From Betaproteobacteria bacterium (GTDB lineage: Bacteria; Pseudomonadota; Gammaproteobacteria; Burkholderiales; Burkholderiaceae_C): DNA of 7,575 nt. Where the stretch lies: NCBI GenBank assembly GCA_947448675.1, contig CANFOR010000137.1, forward strand, positions 1 to 7,575, written 5' to 3'. A program made the position numbers and the translations under genes. Below, one piece after another: positions 1 through 6,391 of this stretch. Position 1 is the first letter of the stretch. Every line of letters starts with the position of its first letter. A model generated the notes under the pieces. The model saw nothing but the letters and a program-made list of their open reading frames with translations. It searched no databases and was not told the DNA's origin.

Positions 1-435
1 GATGGCTTGGCCAGCATAGGTTTTGTCGTTCACGCCAAACACAAACATTGGCGTGTCGTCTTTGCTGGGAGCCGACATCACCACTTTTTTAGCGCCTGCG
101 TCCAAATGCTTTTGCGCCATGGCTTTGTCGAGGAACAGGCCGGTGGACTCCACCACCACCTCAGCGCCGACTTCGTTCCACTTGAGGTTGGCTGGGTCGC
201 GTTCTTGCGTCAGGCGAATGCGTTGGCCGTTCACCACCAGGGTGCCACCGTCTACCGACACATCGCCCTTGAAGCGACCATGCACGCTGTCGTATCGGAG
301 CATATAGGCCAGGTAGTCGGGCTCTAGCAGGTCGTTGATGCCAACGATTTCGATGTCCTTAAAGTTCGCCACTGCCGCGCGAAATACCATGCGCCCGATA
401 CGCCCAAAACCGTTGATGCCTACTTTGATTGCCAT
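1..435 (-). CDS. gap: Glyceraldehyde-3-phosphate dehydrogenase, type I (3' part missing)
   Basis: This is the N-terminal 145 residues of a GapA-type enzyme, which oxidises glyceraldehyde 3-phosphate to 1,3-bisphosphoglycerate with NAD in cytoplasmic glycolysis or gluconeogenesis. The protein starts MAIKVGINGFGRIGRMVFRA, with the Rossmann dinucleotide motif GFGRIGR at residues 9-15. It continues with VGINDLLEPDYLAYMLRYDS, where the Asp after IN is typical of NAD-preferring forms. Later motifs are VVESTGLF and KKVVMSAPSKD. The window ends at NDKTYAGQAI, a few residues before the expected SNASCTTNC catalytic-cysteine motif, so the active site is not visible. The family is usually about 330 residues. 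The ATG at 433-435 is preceded by GGAG (complement of 445-448) with a 9-nt spacer. The gene begins 23 nt after the tkt stop on the same strand, so the two are probably co-transcribed. No repeat copy was seen in this part. Confidence 0.97.
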   Translation of the reverse strand, partial: MAIKVGINGFGRIGRMVFRAAVANFKDIEIVGINDLLEPDYLAYMLRYDSVHGRFKGDVSVDGGTLVVNGQRIRLTQERDPANLKWNEVGAEVVVESTGLFLDKAMAQKHLDAGAKKVVMSAPSKDDTPMFVFGVNDKTYAGQAI

Positions 436-458
436 TTTTTAAAACTCCAAAATAAAAA

Positions 459-2489
459 TTATTTCTTCAAAACTTTTTGCACGGTCTGCGCCACATTCTC
501 TGGCGTAAAACCAAAATGCCTGAACAGCACAGGCGCGGGGGCCGACTCACCATAGGAGTCGATACCCACCACGGCGGCGCAGCCGTATTTCCACCAGCCG
601 TCGGTCACGCCCATTTCGACCGCAATACGCGGTAGGCCTTGGGGCAGAACCTGCAGTTTGTAGTCTGCTTTTTGCGCATCAAAAACCTTGCTAGCGGGCA
701 TGGATACTACGCGGACAGCTATTTTTTTTGTAGCAAGCAGGGCTTGCGCCTGGAGCGCCAACTGCACTTCGGAGCCGGTGGCGATGATGACGGCTTGGGC
801 TTTTTTCTTCAGGCCCACGTCGGCAGGCTCGCTCAGCACATAAGCGCCTTTGCTGATTTCGTCGAGTGCGGTTTTGCGCAAGTAGGGCAGGTTTTGTCGG
901 CTCAGCAAAAGTGCGGTGGGTTTATTTTTATTTTGCAGGGCCACGGCCCAGGCAACCGCCGTTTCTGCGGTGTCGGCCGGGCGCCATACGTCAAGGCCGG
1001 GGATCAAGCGCAGGCTGGCGGCGTGCTCGATGCTTTGGTGCGTCGGGCCGTCTTCGCCCAAACCAATGCTGTCGTGCGTGAACACATGCACCACGCGGCG
1101 CTTCATCAGCGCGGCCATGCGAATGGCATTGCGGCTGTAGTCGCTAAAGGTCAAGAAGGTGCCGCCATAGGGGATGTAGCCACCGTGCAGGGCAACGCCG
1201 TTCATGATGGCGGCCATGCCGAACTCGCGCACGCCGTAGTTGATGTGGCGGCCCAGCCGGCCGTCTTCGCCGCGCTTCACATCGCCCGCCACGTCAAAGC
1301 GCAGCGCGGGCGTGCTCTTGGTGTTGGTCAGGTTGGAGCCGGTCAGGTCGGCACTGCCACCCAGCATCTCGGGCAGGGCGGCGGTAAAAAATTCGAGCGC
1401 AATTTGGCTGGCCTTGCGCGAGGCCACGGTCTCGGCCTTGGTGTGCGCGGCGATCACCGCGTCGACCGCGGTTTGTGCAAAGTTTTTCGGCAGCTCGCCC
1501 TTCATGCGGCGCGTGAACTCAGCGGCCAGCGCGGGGTGGGCGGCTTTGTAGGCGGCAAAGCGCGCGTCCCATTCGGTTTCTGCGGCCAGGCCCTTGGCTT
1601 TGGCGTCCCAGTCGGTGCTGACCTCGTGCGGAATCTCAAAGGGCGCATGCGGCCAGCCCAGGGACTCGCGGGTGAGTTGGATCTCGTCTGCGCCCAACGG
1701 CTCGCCGTGGGCTTTGGCGGTGTTGGCGCGGTTCGGGCTGCCCTTGCCGATATGGGTTTTGCAAATGATGAGGCTGGGCTTTTCGGCGCTGTTTTTGGCG
1801 TCGGCAATGGCGCGGTCTACTGCTTCCACGCTGTGCCCGTCGATCGGGCCGATCACGTTCCAGCCATAGGCGGCAAAGCGCTGCGCCGTGTTGTCGATAA
1901 ACCAAGGCGCCACCTGGCCGTCGATACTGATGCCGTTGTCGTCGTACAGGGCGATGAGCTTGTTCAGCTTCCAGGCACCGGCCAGCGCGCAGGCCTCGTG
2001 GCTAATGCCCTCCATCAAGCAGCCGTCGCCCATGAAGGTGTAGGTGTGGTGGTTGACGATGCGGTGGCCGCTTTGGTTGAACTCCGCCGCCAGCAGCTTC
2101 TCGGCCAGCGCAAAACCCACGGCATTGGTGATGCCCTGGCCCAGCGGGCCGGTGGTGGTTTCTACGCCGGGGGTGACGTCGACCTCGGGGTGGCCCGGGG
2201 TTTTGCTGTGCAGTTGGCGAAAGTTTTTTAGCTCGCCAATCGGCAGCTTGTAGCCACTGAGGTGCAAGAGCGCGTAGAGCAGCATCGAGCCGTGGCCGTT
2301 GCTCAGCACAAAGCGGTCGCGGTCAAACCACTGCGGGTTGTGCGGGCTGTGCTTGAGGTGGCGGCCCCACAGGGCAACGGCCATGTCGGCCATGCCCATG
2401 GGCGCGCCGGGGTGGCCCGAGTTAGCGGCTTGGACGGCGTCCATTGCCAAGGCACGAATGGCGTTTGCCATGTTCTGAGTATTCGCCAT
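459..2489 (-). CDS. tkt: Transketolase
   Basis: This is a 676-residue transketolase. It moves two-carbon ketol units between sugar phosphates in the pentose-phosphate (or Calvin) pathway using thiamine diphosphate and a divalent metal. Visible motifs are NSGHPGAPMG (His26), LSNGHGSM (His66), TPGHPE (His100), GPLGQG (114-119), the cofactor motif GDGCLMEG starting at 154 with a downstream DDN, REFGMAAIMNG with the catalytic glutamate, and THDSIGLGEDGPTHQ with the substrate histidines. His26, His66 and His100 fall at the same numbers as in E. coli TktA, which supports the ATG at 2487-2489. A longer TTG start at 2544-2546 would add 19 residues unlike the family. GGAG (complement of 2501-2504) lies 11 nt before the chosen ATG. 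The stretch around 673-747 uses unusually A+T-rich codons (AAA AAA ATA) and holds a palindromic repeat, without changing protein length against E. coli as remembered. gap follows by 23 nt. Confidence 0.97.
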   Translation of the reverse strand: MANTQNMANAIRALAMDAVQAANSGHPGAPMGMADMAVALWGRHLKHSPHNPQWFDRDRFVLSNGHGSMLLYALLHLSGYKLPIGELKNFRQLHSKTPGHPEVDVTPGVETTTGPLGQGITNAVGFALAEKLLAAEFNQSGHRIVNHHTYTFMGDGCLMEGISHEACALAGAWKLNKLIALYDDNGISIDGQVAPWFIDNTAQRFAAYGWNVIGPIDGHSVEAVDRAIADAKNSAEKPSLIICKTHIGKGSPNRANTAKAHGEPLGADEIQLTRESLGWPHAPFEIPHEVSTDWDAKAKGLAAETEWDARFAAYKAAHPALAAEFTRRMKGELPKNFAQTAVDAVIAAHTKAETVASRKASQIALEFFTAALPEMLGGSADLTGSNLTNTKSTPALRFDVAGDVKRGEDGRLGRHINYGVREFGMAAIMNGVALHGGYIPYGGTFLTFSDYSRNAIRMAALMKRRVVHVFTHDSIGLGEDGPTHQSIEHAASLRLIPGLDVWRPADTAETAVAWAVALQNKNKPTALLLSRQNLPYLRKTALDEISKGAYVLSEPADVGLKKKAQAVIIATGSEVQLALQAQALLATKKIAVRVVSMPASKVFDAQKADYKLQVLPQGLPRIAVEMGVTDGWWKYGCAAVVGIDSYGESAPAPVLFRHFGFTPENVAQTVQKVLKK
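718..747. repeat. Palindromic repeat copy in tkt
   Basis: Positions 718-734 form GCTA-N9-TAGC: in the tkt direction GCTACAAAAAAAATAGC, with 4-bp arms and a poly-A centre. It overlaps by two bases a second inverted repeat at 733-747 (GCAAGC, 3-nt loop, GCTTGC). In the tkt frame the 17-mer reads GCT ACA AAA AAA ATA GC, encoding A-T-K-K-I-A. It includes ATA, an isoleucine codon expected to be rare in GC-rich DNA. Sixteen of its 17 bases match the pcm copy at 7361-7377. The family is not one I can name. Confidence 0.6.
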
Positions 2490-2500
2490 CGAGGGGGTTG

Positions 2501-2504
2501 CTCC
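2501..2504 (-). promoter_or_regulatory. Shine-Dalgarno site that sets the tkt start
   Basis: The complement reads GGAG, 11 nt before the ATG at 2489. The spacing is slightly long. The next in-frame ATG (2469-2471) has no purine-rich sequence before it, so this site favours the 2489 start. Confidence 0.5.
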
Positions 2505-2552
2505 GAGAAGGGGTGGGGGTTCGCTAATGCTAGGGGCCAAGGTCAAGCGGGG

Positions 2553-2558
2553 ATTTTA
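2553..2558 (-). promoter_or_regulatory. Candidate -10 box for tkt-gap
   Basis: The complement reads TAAAAT, the best sigma70-like -10 hexamer upstream of tkt. Transcription would start near 2546, giving a leader of about 57 nt that includes the GGAG at 2501-2504. I see no good -35 hexamer at the right distance, so this is tentative. It lies head-to-head with the candidate murU -10 box at 2590-2595. Confidence 0.3.
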
Positions 2559-2589
2559 CTGGCTGCGCAGCGCGGCCCCAGCCTCTGGC

Positions 2590-2595
2590 TACACT
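2590..2595 (+). promoter_or_regulatory. Candidate -10 box abutting the murU start
   Basis: TACACT is followed by exactly 6 nt and then GTG at 2602. With normal -10 to +1 spacing, transcription would begin on the first base of the start codon, giving a leaderless message. No Shine-Dalgarno sequence precedes the GTG, which fits. No clear -35 is visible. Confidence 0.35.
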
Positions 2596-2601
2596 TGCGG
2601 C

Positions 2602-3522
2602 GTGAACGCGCCCTCTACTCTCCCGAGCACCCCCCCTAGCACCGCGGCTGAAGCTGCTCCCCAGGCCAGCGCTCGCGCCAGTGCTGCCCCGCTCGCCACC
2701 CTGCCCGCCGCCTTGTGCAGCGCCATGGTCTTGGCCGCAGGCCGGGGCGAGCGCATGCGGCCCCTTACCGACACCTGCCCCAAGCCCCTGCTGCGCGTGC
2801 GTGGCCTGCCCTTAATGCAATGGCATTTGCAGGCTTTGGCGCACAGCGGCTTTGGCGAGGTATTGGTCAACACGGCGTGGCTAGGCGCGCAGATTGAGGG
2901 CTATTTCGGCCCGCAAAGCTCATGGAATATGCGTGAGCAGCTATCAAAAAATGAGCGTACCGAGCTCACCTCGGTACAAGTCAACAGCCGCCTGCGCTAC
3001 TCGCACGAAGGCCAAGACTTTGGCGGCGCGCTGGAAACCGCAGGCGGCATCGTGCGCGCCTTGCCGCATTTAAGCGAGGTGTTCTGGGTGGTGGCGGGCG
3101 ACGTATTTGCGCCCAGTTTTGCCTTTAGCCCCAGCGCCTACCAAGCCTTTGCCGTCAGTGGCATGCTGGCCCATATTTGGTTGGTACCCAACCCGGTGCA
3201 CAACCCCCAAGGCGACTTTGGCCTGGGCCCGCAGCAAGCCAATGGGCTGCGCTTGGCGCTAAACCAGGCCGCCAGCCCAGCAAATGGTGGCAGCGCACCG
3301 CGCCACACCTTCTCGACCATTGCCCTGTACCGCCAAGCCTTTTTTGCCGCGCCCCACTGCAGCATTCCCAGCGGCAACCCGCAGGGCCAAAAGGCCGCAC
3401 TCGCCCCGCTGCTGCGCGCTGCAATGGAGCGCGGGCTGGTCAGCGCCGAGCTCTACACCGGGCCCTGGACCGACGTGGGCACGCCCGAGCGTTTGGCACA
3501 ATTGAACGAGGACAGCATATGA
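2602..3522 (+). CDS. murU: MurU-type N-acetylmuramate-1-phosphate uridylyltransferase (nucleotidyltransferase family)
   Basis: This is a 306-residue NTP-transferase-fold protein. MurU joins UTP to N-acetylmuramate 1-phosphate to make UDP-MurNAc in peptidoglycan recycling, in the cytoplasm. Motifs are VLAAGRGERMRPLT (about 43-56; the GxGxR nucleotide-binding loop), PKPLL, LVNTAWLG, RYSHEG, LETAGGI, WVVAGDVF with Asp167 as likely metal ligand, and WTDVGTPERL with Asp291 as the second. The order matches Pseudomonas MurU as I remember it. Residues about 106-129 look like an insertion of roughly 19 residues absent from that homologue, and they contain a palindromic repeat. The GTG start is chosen because family proteins have a residue or two before the [I/V]LAAG strand; it has no Shine-Dalgarno but sits 6 nt after TACACT. 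ATG at 2725 is an alternative (265 residues), and an ATG at 2527 would run through the divergent promoter region. The partner kinase gene amgK is not adjacent. pepP overlaps by 4 nt. The uridylyl specificity is inferred. Confidence 0.82.
   Translation: MNAPSTLPSTPPSTAAEAAPQASARASAAPLATLPAALCSAMVLAAGRGERMRPLTDTCPKPLLRVRGLPLMQWHLQALAHSGFGEVLVNTAWLGAQIEGYFGPQSSWNMREQLSKNERTELTSVQVNSRLRYSHEGQDFGGALETAGGIVRALPHLSEVFWVVAGDVFAPSFAFSPSAYQAFAVSGMLAHIWLVPNPVHNPQGDFGLGPQQANGLRLALNQAASPANGGSAPRHTFSTIALYRQAFFAAPHCSIPSGNPQGQKAALAPLLRAAMERGLVSAELYTGPWTDVGTPERLAQLNEDSI
2940..2977. repeat. Palindromic repeat copy in murU
   Basis: Positions 2940-2956 read GCTATCAAAAAATGAGC, the same 17-nt layout as the other copies with one arm mismatch (GAGC for TAGC). 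It is followed immediately by a perfect 8-bp inverted repeat with a 5-nt loop: GTACCGAG at 2957-2964 and CTCGGTAC at 2970-2977. The reading frame is shifted relative to the other four copies (CAG CTA TCA AAA). The copy lies in the protein segment that looks inserted. Confidence 0.55.
3508..3512 (+). promoter_or_regulatory. Shine-Dalgarno site for pepP inside the end of murU
   Basis: GAGGA lies 6 nt before the pepP ATG at 3519-3521, within the last codons of murU. Together with the ATGA overlap it fixes the pepP start and suggests translational coupling. Confidence 0.7.
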
Positions 3523-4901
3523 ACACCCCCATCTACCAAGACCGTCGCGCCCGCTTGGCCGCCCAACTCGGACCCAACGGCATCGCCATCGTGCCCACTG
3601 CGCCCGAGCGGCCACGCAACCGCGACAGCGACTTTTTGTACCGGCACGACAGTTATTTTTACTACCTGAGCGGCTTTAGCGAGCCCCATGCCACGCTGGT
3701 CATCACTGGCGATGGCCGGGTGACGCTGTTTTGCCAGCCCAAAGATTTGGAACGCGAAATTTGGGACGGCTACCGGCTTGGGCCCGCTGTAGCGCCCGCC
3801 AGCATTGCGTGTGACGCTGCATTTTCTATAGCAGAGCTAGACACGCAATTGCCCAAATTGCTAGAGAACCGCGAGGCCGTGTGGTACCCCTTTGCCACCC
3901 ACAAGGGCTTTGAGGGCCGGGTTGACGGCTGGCTGCAGCAGGTGCGCGCCCGCACGCGTTACGGCGCGCTCTGCCCCGAGCAGCAGCGCGACCTGTGCAG
4001 CATCTTGGACGAAATGCGCCTGTTCAAAGACGTGCACGAGCAAGCCACCATGCGCAGCGCAGCGCAGATCAGTGCGCGCGCCCACGTGCGCGCCATGCAG
4101 CTCAGCGCCCGCATGCTGCGCGCGGGCCAAGACGTGCGCGAGTTTCACTTAGACGCCGAGCTGCTGCACCAGTTTCGCTTAGAGGGCTCGCAGTACCCGG
4201 CCTACAGCTCCATCGTGGCGGCGGGTGCCAACGCTTGCGTGCTGCACTACCGCGCCGACGCAGCGCCCGTGCGCGCGGGCGAGCTGGTGCTGATCGACGC
4301 GGGCTGCGAGCTCGACGGCTACGCCAGCGACATCACCCGCACCTTCCCTGCCAATGGCAGCTTCACCGGGCCGCAGCGCGCTTTGTACGACATCGTGCAC
4401 GCCAGCCAAGAGGCGGCGGTGGCCGCTACCCAACCTGGCGCGCGCTTTACCGACCCGCACGAGGCCGCCGTCAAGGTGCTGGCCCAGGGCATGCTCGACG
4501 TGGGTTTGCTCAGCAAAGACAAAGTGGGCAGCCTGCAAGACGTGATCGAACAGCGCGCCTACTTTGCGTTTTACATGCACCGCACCAGCCACTGGCTGGG
4601 CATGGACGTGCATGACTGCGGCAACTACAACGAGCCCAGCGAACTGGGCCACAGCACCGAACGCAAAGACCCGCTATCGGGCGAGCGCATGCAAAACCGC
4701 CCCAGCCGCATCCTGCGCCCCGGCATGGTGCTGACCCTAGAACCTGGCCTCTACGTGCGCCCCGCCGATGGCGTGCCCGAACAGTTTCACAACATCGGTA
4801 TTCGCATCGAAGACGACGCCCTGCTTACGCCAGACGGCTGCGAGCTGCTGTCGCGCGGCGTGCCCGTGGAGGCGGGGGAGATTGAGGCGCTGATGCGTTG
4901 A
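3519..4901 (+). CDS. pepP: Xaa-Pro aminopeptidase (aminopeptidase P, M24B)
   Basis: This is a 460-residue dimanganese aminopeptidase that removes an N-terminal residue preceding proline; it is cytoplasmic. An N-terminal creatinase/AMP_N-type domain (about 1-170, with DFLYRHDSYFYYLSGF) precedes the pita-bread M24 domain. Metal ligands visible are Asp260 and Asp271 in IDAGCELDGYASDITRTF, His358 in SHWLGMDVHD, Glu408 in LEPGLYV and Glu431 in RIEDD. His243 in VLHYRAD, His354 and His365 match the accessory active-site histidines of E. coli PepP. His358 and Glu408 are about 20 residues further apart than in E. coli, because of a loop rich in polar residues (NEPSELGHSTERKDPLSGER). The ATG overlaps the murU stop as ATGA. 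Residues 99-116 use A+T-rich codons and hold a palindromic repeat without an evident length change. Confidence 0.95.
   Translation: MNTPIYQDRRARLAAQLGPNGIAIVPTAPERPRNRDSDFLYRHDSYFYYLSGFSEPHATLVITGDGRVTLFCQPKDLEREIWDGYRLGPAVAPASIACDAAFSIAELDTQLPKLLENREAVWYPFATHKGFEGRVDGWLQQVRARTRYGALCPEQQRDLCSILDEMRLFKDVHEQATMRSAAQISARAHVRAMQLSARMLRAGQDVREFHLDAELLHQFRLEGSQYPAYSSIVAAGANACVLHYRADAAPVRAGELVLIDAGCELDGYASDITRTFPANGSFTGPQRALYDIVHASQEAAVAATQPGARFTDPHEAAVKVLAQGMLDVGLLSKDKVGSLQDVIEQRAYFAFYMHRTSHWLGMDVHDCGNYNEPSELGHSTERKDPLSGERMQNRPSRILRPGMVLTLEPGLYVRPADGVPEQFHNIGIRIEDDALLTPDGCELLSRGVPVEAGEIEALMR
3816..3861. repeat. Palindromic repeat copy in pepP
   Basis: Positions 3816-3832 read GCTGCATTTTCTATAGC, the 17-nt GCTA-N9-TAGC layout with one arm mismatch. 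A second perfect inverted repeat follows at 3845-3861 (GCAATT, loop GCCCA, AATTGC), framed by CTAG at 3837-3840 and 3861-3864. In frame the 17-mer reads GCT GCA TTT TCT ATA GC, encoding A-A-F-S-I-A, the same phase as in tkt, surE and pcm. Confidence 0.5.
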
Positions 4902-5308
4902 GAAGCGGAAGACGGGGATCCGCTCAAACCCAAAATTTAACAAGCCCAGTTCGGCAAAGACTCCGTCTGCCAAGTTGTTGCAGTGCCCACACACCGCGCC
5001 ACCACAAACAGCATGACGAAAAAGTCTTGGCGCAGCGCTCTTCGATCAAGGCCAATTTCGATCCGTGCGAAAACACCGTTTCGCTAACGAATGATTGGCC
5101 TTGGACTAGTAGCCAAGCTGTCGTCGGCCTCGATGGCCAGCAGTTTGTCCATGATTTGATCGGCTTGGGCGTTGGGATTGCGTTTGCTAACTGCGGGGCG
5201 CTCCTGCGCAGCATAGTGCGCGATCGCATCGTGTGCGCAAAGCGGTTTCACCGGGTCAAAGGCGGTGTCAGGCACAGCGGCTCCAAGTAGGCTTTGCACA
5301 AAAAACAC
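4902..5308. other. Region without an intact gene between pepP and tRNA-His
   Basis: About 407 nt separate the converging pepP and tRNA-His genes. It contains the zeta-toxin-like fragment at 4997-5100 (minus strand). Upstream of that on the same strand is an open frame from a GTG at 5299 to a TAG at 5084 (71 codons, including NAQADQIMDKLLAIEADDSL), whose product I do not recognise. A weak inverted repeat after the pepP stop (GCGGA 4905-4909, TCCGC 4919-4923) has no T tract on the plus strand. A run of six T occurs on the minus strand 3 nt past the tRNA CCA end (5300-5305) and might help end the tRNA transcript. No attachment-site duplication of the tRNA 3' end was found in the window. Confidence 0.5.
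4997..5100 (-). pseudogene. Fragment of a zeta-toxin-like P-loop kinase, frameshifted
   Basis: On the minus strand, 5100 down to 5038 encodes GQSFVSETVFSHGSKL followed by ALIEE. This matches the central block of zeta-toxin-family ATPase/kinases, whose usual form is G-[QR]-S-F-x-x-E-T-V-[FL]-S-H-x-S-K-L. The frame then breaks. The next frame, 5038 to 4997, reads ALRQDFFVMLFVVA, which looks like the hydrophobic strand expected next. Restoring one G near 5038 would join them as EEALRQDFFVMLFVVA. The N-terminal Walker A region is absent (tRNA-His lies only about 200 nt upstream), and the C-terminal part is not recognisable. It is therefore a relic, not a working toxin. The family assignment rests on one motif block recalled from memory. 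Confidence 0.55.
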
Positions 5309-5385
5309 TGGGGTGGCTGATGGGGCTCGAACCCACGACAACAGGAATCACAATCCTGGACTCTACCAACTGAGCTACAGCCACC
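5309..5385 (-). tRNA. tRNA-His (anticodon GTG)
   Basis: The complement folds into a complete cloverleaf with anticodon GTG at 5351-5349. The acceptor stem is GGTGGCTG paired with CAGCCACC, including the extra 5' G(-1) opposite C73 that is diagnostic of bacterial tRNA-His. The anticodon stem is CAGGA/TCCTG with loop TTGTGAT, and the T arm is GTGGG-TTCGAGC-CCCAT. CCA is encoded (5311-5309). Total length is 77 nt, as in E. coli. The D stem has one G-T wobble. It begins 12 nt after the stop of the oxidoreductase gene and has its own -10 box over that stop codon. Confidence 0.98.
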
Positions 5386-5396
5386 GCAAGGGGCAG

Positions 5397-5402
5397 ATTA
5401 TA
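5397..5402 (-). promoter_or_regulatory. -10 box of tRNA-His, overlapping the oxidoreductase stop codon
   Basis: The complement reads TATAAT, a perfect sigma70 -10 hexamer, 11 nt before G(-1) of tRNA-His. Its TAA is the stop codon of the upstream gene (GCG ATA TAA T). The discriminator after it, CTGCCCC, is GC-rich, as is typical of stringently controlled stable-RNA promoters. Transcription would begin about 4-5 nt before the mature tRNA. No good -35 hexamer is visible, as that region lies within conserved coding sequence. Confidence 0.6.
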
Positions 5403-6378
5403 TCGCGTTCACCATTACCAGCTTGCCCATCACGCCGCGCGAGCCCATGTGGGCGTAGGCGGCTTTGAGCTCGGCCATGGGCATGGTGCGGTCGATCACG
5501 GGCTTGACTTTGCCTTGCGCGTACCAGGTGGCCAGCTCGTGCATCATGGCTTGGTTGGCCTTGGGCTCGCGGCGCGCAAAGTCGCCCCAGAACACGCCCA
5601 CAATGCTGGCGCCTTTGAGCAGGGCCAGGTTCAACGGCAGAGCCGGAATGGGGCCTGCGGCAAAGCCCACCACCAGGTAGCGGCCACGCCAGGCTATGGA
5701 GCGAAAAGCGGGCTCGGCAAAGTCGCCGCCGACCGGGTCGTAAATCACGTCGGGGCCTTTGCCGTCGGTGGCGGCTTTGATGGCCTCGCGCAGATTCTCT
5801 TTGCTGTAGTTGATGCTCAGGTCGGCACCGATGGACGTGCACAGCGCACATTTTTCGTCGGTCGAGGCGGCGGCAATCACTTTGGCGCCCATGGCTTTGG
5901 CAATTTGAATAGCCGCGGTGCCCACGCCGCCGGCTGCGCCCAGCACCAGCACCGTCTCGCCCGCCTTGAGCTGGGCGCGGTCTACCAAGGCGTGGTGCGA
6001 GGTCGCGTAGATCATGATGAAGGCGGCGGCGTCCACATGGCCAAAGCCCGCAGGCAGGGGCATGCACAGCGCTGCGGGCGCAATGGTGTGGGTGCCAAAG
6101 CCGCCAGTGCCGCTGAGGCAGGCCACGTTTTGGCCGACTTGCAGGTGCTTCACGCCCTCGCCCACGGCCTGCACCACACCGGCGTACTCCGAGCCGGGCA
6201 CAAAAGGCAGGGGCGGCTTCATTTGGTATTTGTTTTGCACGATCAGCAGGTCGGGGAAGTTCAGGCTGGCGGCTTTGATCTCCACCAGCACCTCGCCCGC
6301 TTTGGGCGTGGGGGTGGGCAGTTCTTTCCAGCTGAGGGCGTCTACGCCGGTGGGGTTTTCACAAAGCCAAGCGTGCAT
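5398..6378 (-). CDS. NADPH:quinone oxidoreductase family protein (zinc-free MDR)
   Basis: This is a 326-residue medium-chain dehydrogenase/reductase of the quinone-oxidoreductase group, expected to reduce quinones or enone-like substrates with NADPH in the cytoplasm. An N-terminal GroES-like domain (about 1-120) contains ASLNFPDLLIVQNKYQ and PFVPGSEYAGVV, followed by a Rossmann domain with LGAAGGVGTAAIQIAKAMGA starting at 146. The catalytic and structural zinc cysteines of alcohol dehydrogenases are missing, as expected for this subgroup. The ATG at 6376-6378 has a strong AAGGAG (complement of 6386-6391) 7 nt upstream. It is divergent from surE, with 104 nt between. tRNA-His follows the TAA stop by 12 nt, so read-through from this gene could also transcribe the tRNA. 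The exact substrate cannot be told. I found no copy of the 17-nt palindrome here. Confidence 0.9.
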   Translation of the reverse strand: MHAWLCENPTGVDALSWKELPTPTPKAGEVLVEIKAASLNFPDLLIVQNKYQMKPPLPFVPGSEYAGVVQAVGEGVKHLQVGQNVACLSGTGGFGTHTIAPAALCMPLPAGFGHVDAAAFIMIYATSHHALVDRAQLKAGETVLVLGAAGGVGTAAIQIAKAMGAKVIAAASTDEKCALCTSIGADLSINYSKENLREAIKAATDGKGPDVIYDPVGGDFAEPAFRSIAWRGRYLVVGFAAGPIPALPLNLALLKGASIVGVFWGDFARREPKANQAMMHELATWYAQGKVKPVIDRTMPMAELKAAYAHMGSRGVMGKLVMVNAI

Positions 6379-6385
6379 GGGGAGT

Positions 6386-6391
6386 CTCCTT
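6386..6391 (-). promoter_or_regulatory. Shine-Dalgarno site of the oxidoreductase gene
   Basis: The complement reads AAGGAG, 7 nt before ATG. It is the strongest ribosome-binding site in the window and contrasts with divergent surE, which has none. Confidence 0.75.

Noticed and set aside
639..2231. A 530-codon open frame on the plus strand opposite tkt
   Set aside because: It lies fully antisense to a transketolase with all catalytic motifs. Its translation is low-complexity Gly/Ala/Val/His/Gln-rich, as expected from the complement of GC-rich coding DNA, and it has no recognisable domain.
2527..2601. Extending murU upstream to the ATG at 2527
   Set aside because: The added residues have no family match and the frame would run through the tkt -10 region and the TACACT box. 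GTG at 2602 fits better.
4905..4923. Hairpin after pepP as a rho-independent terminator
   Set aside because: The stem is only 5 bp with a 9-nt loop, and no T tract follows on the plus strand.
4898..5290. A 130-codon plus-strand open frame after pepP
   Set aside because: It overlaps the pepP end, shows no ribosome-binding site or known motif, and runs antisense to the zeta-toxin-like fragment, which has better family resemblance.
5309..5330. tRNA-His 3' end as an integration attachment site with a direct-repeat partner
   Set aside because: I found no second copy of the tRNA 3' segment in the window and no integrase gene; the relic beside it is only suggestive.
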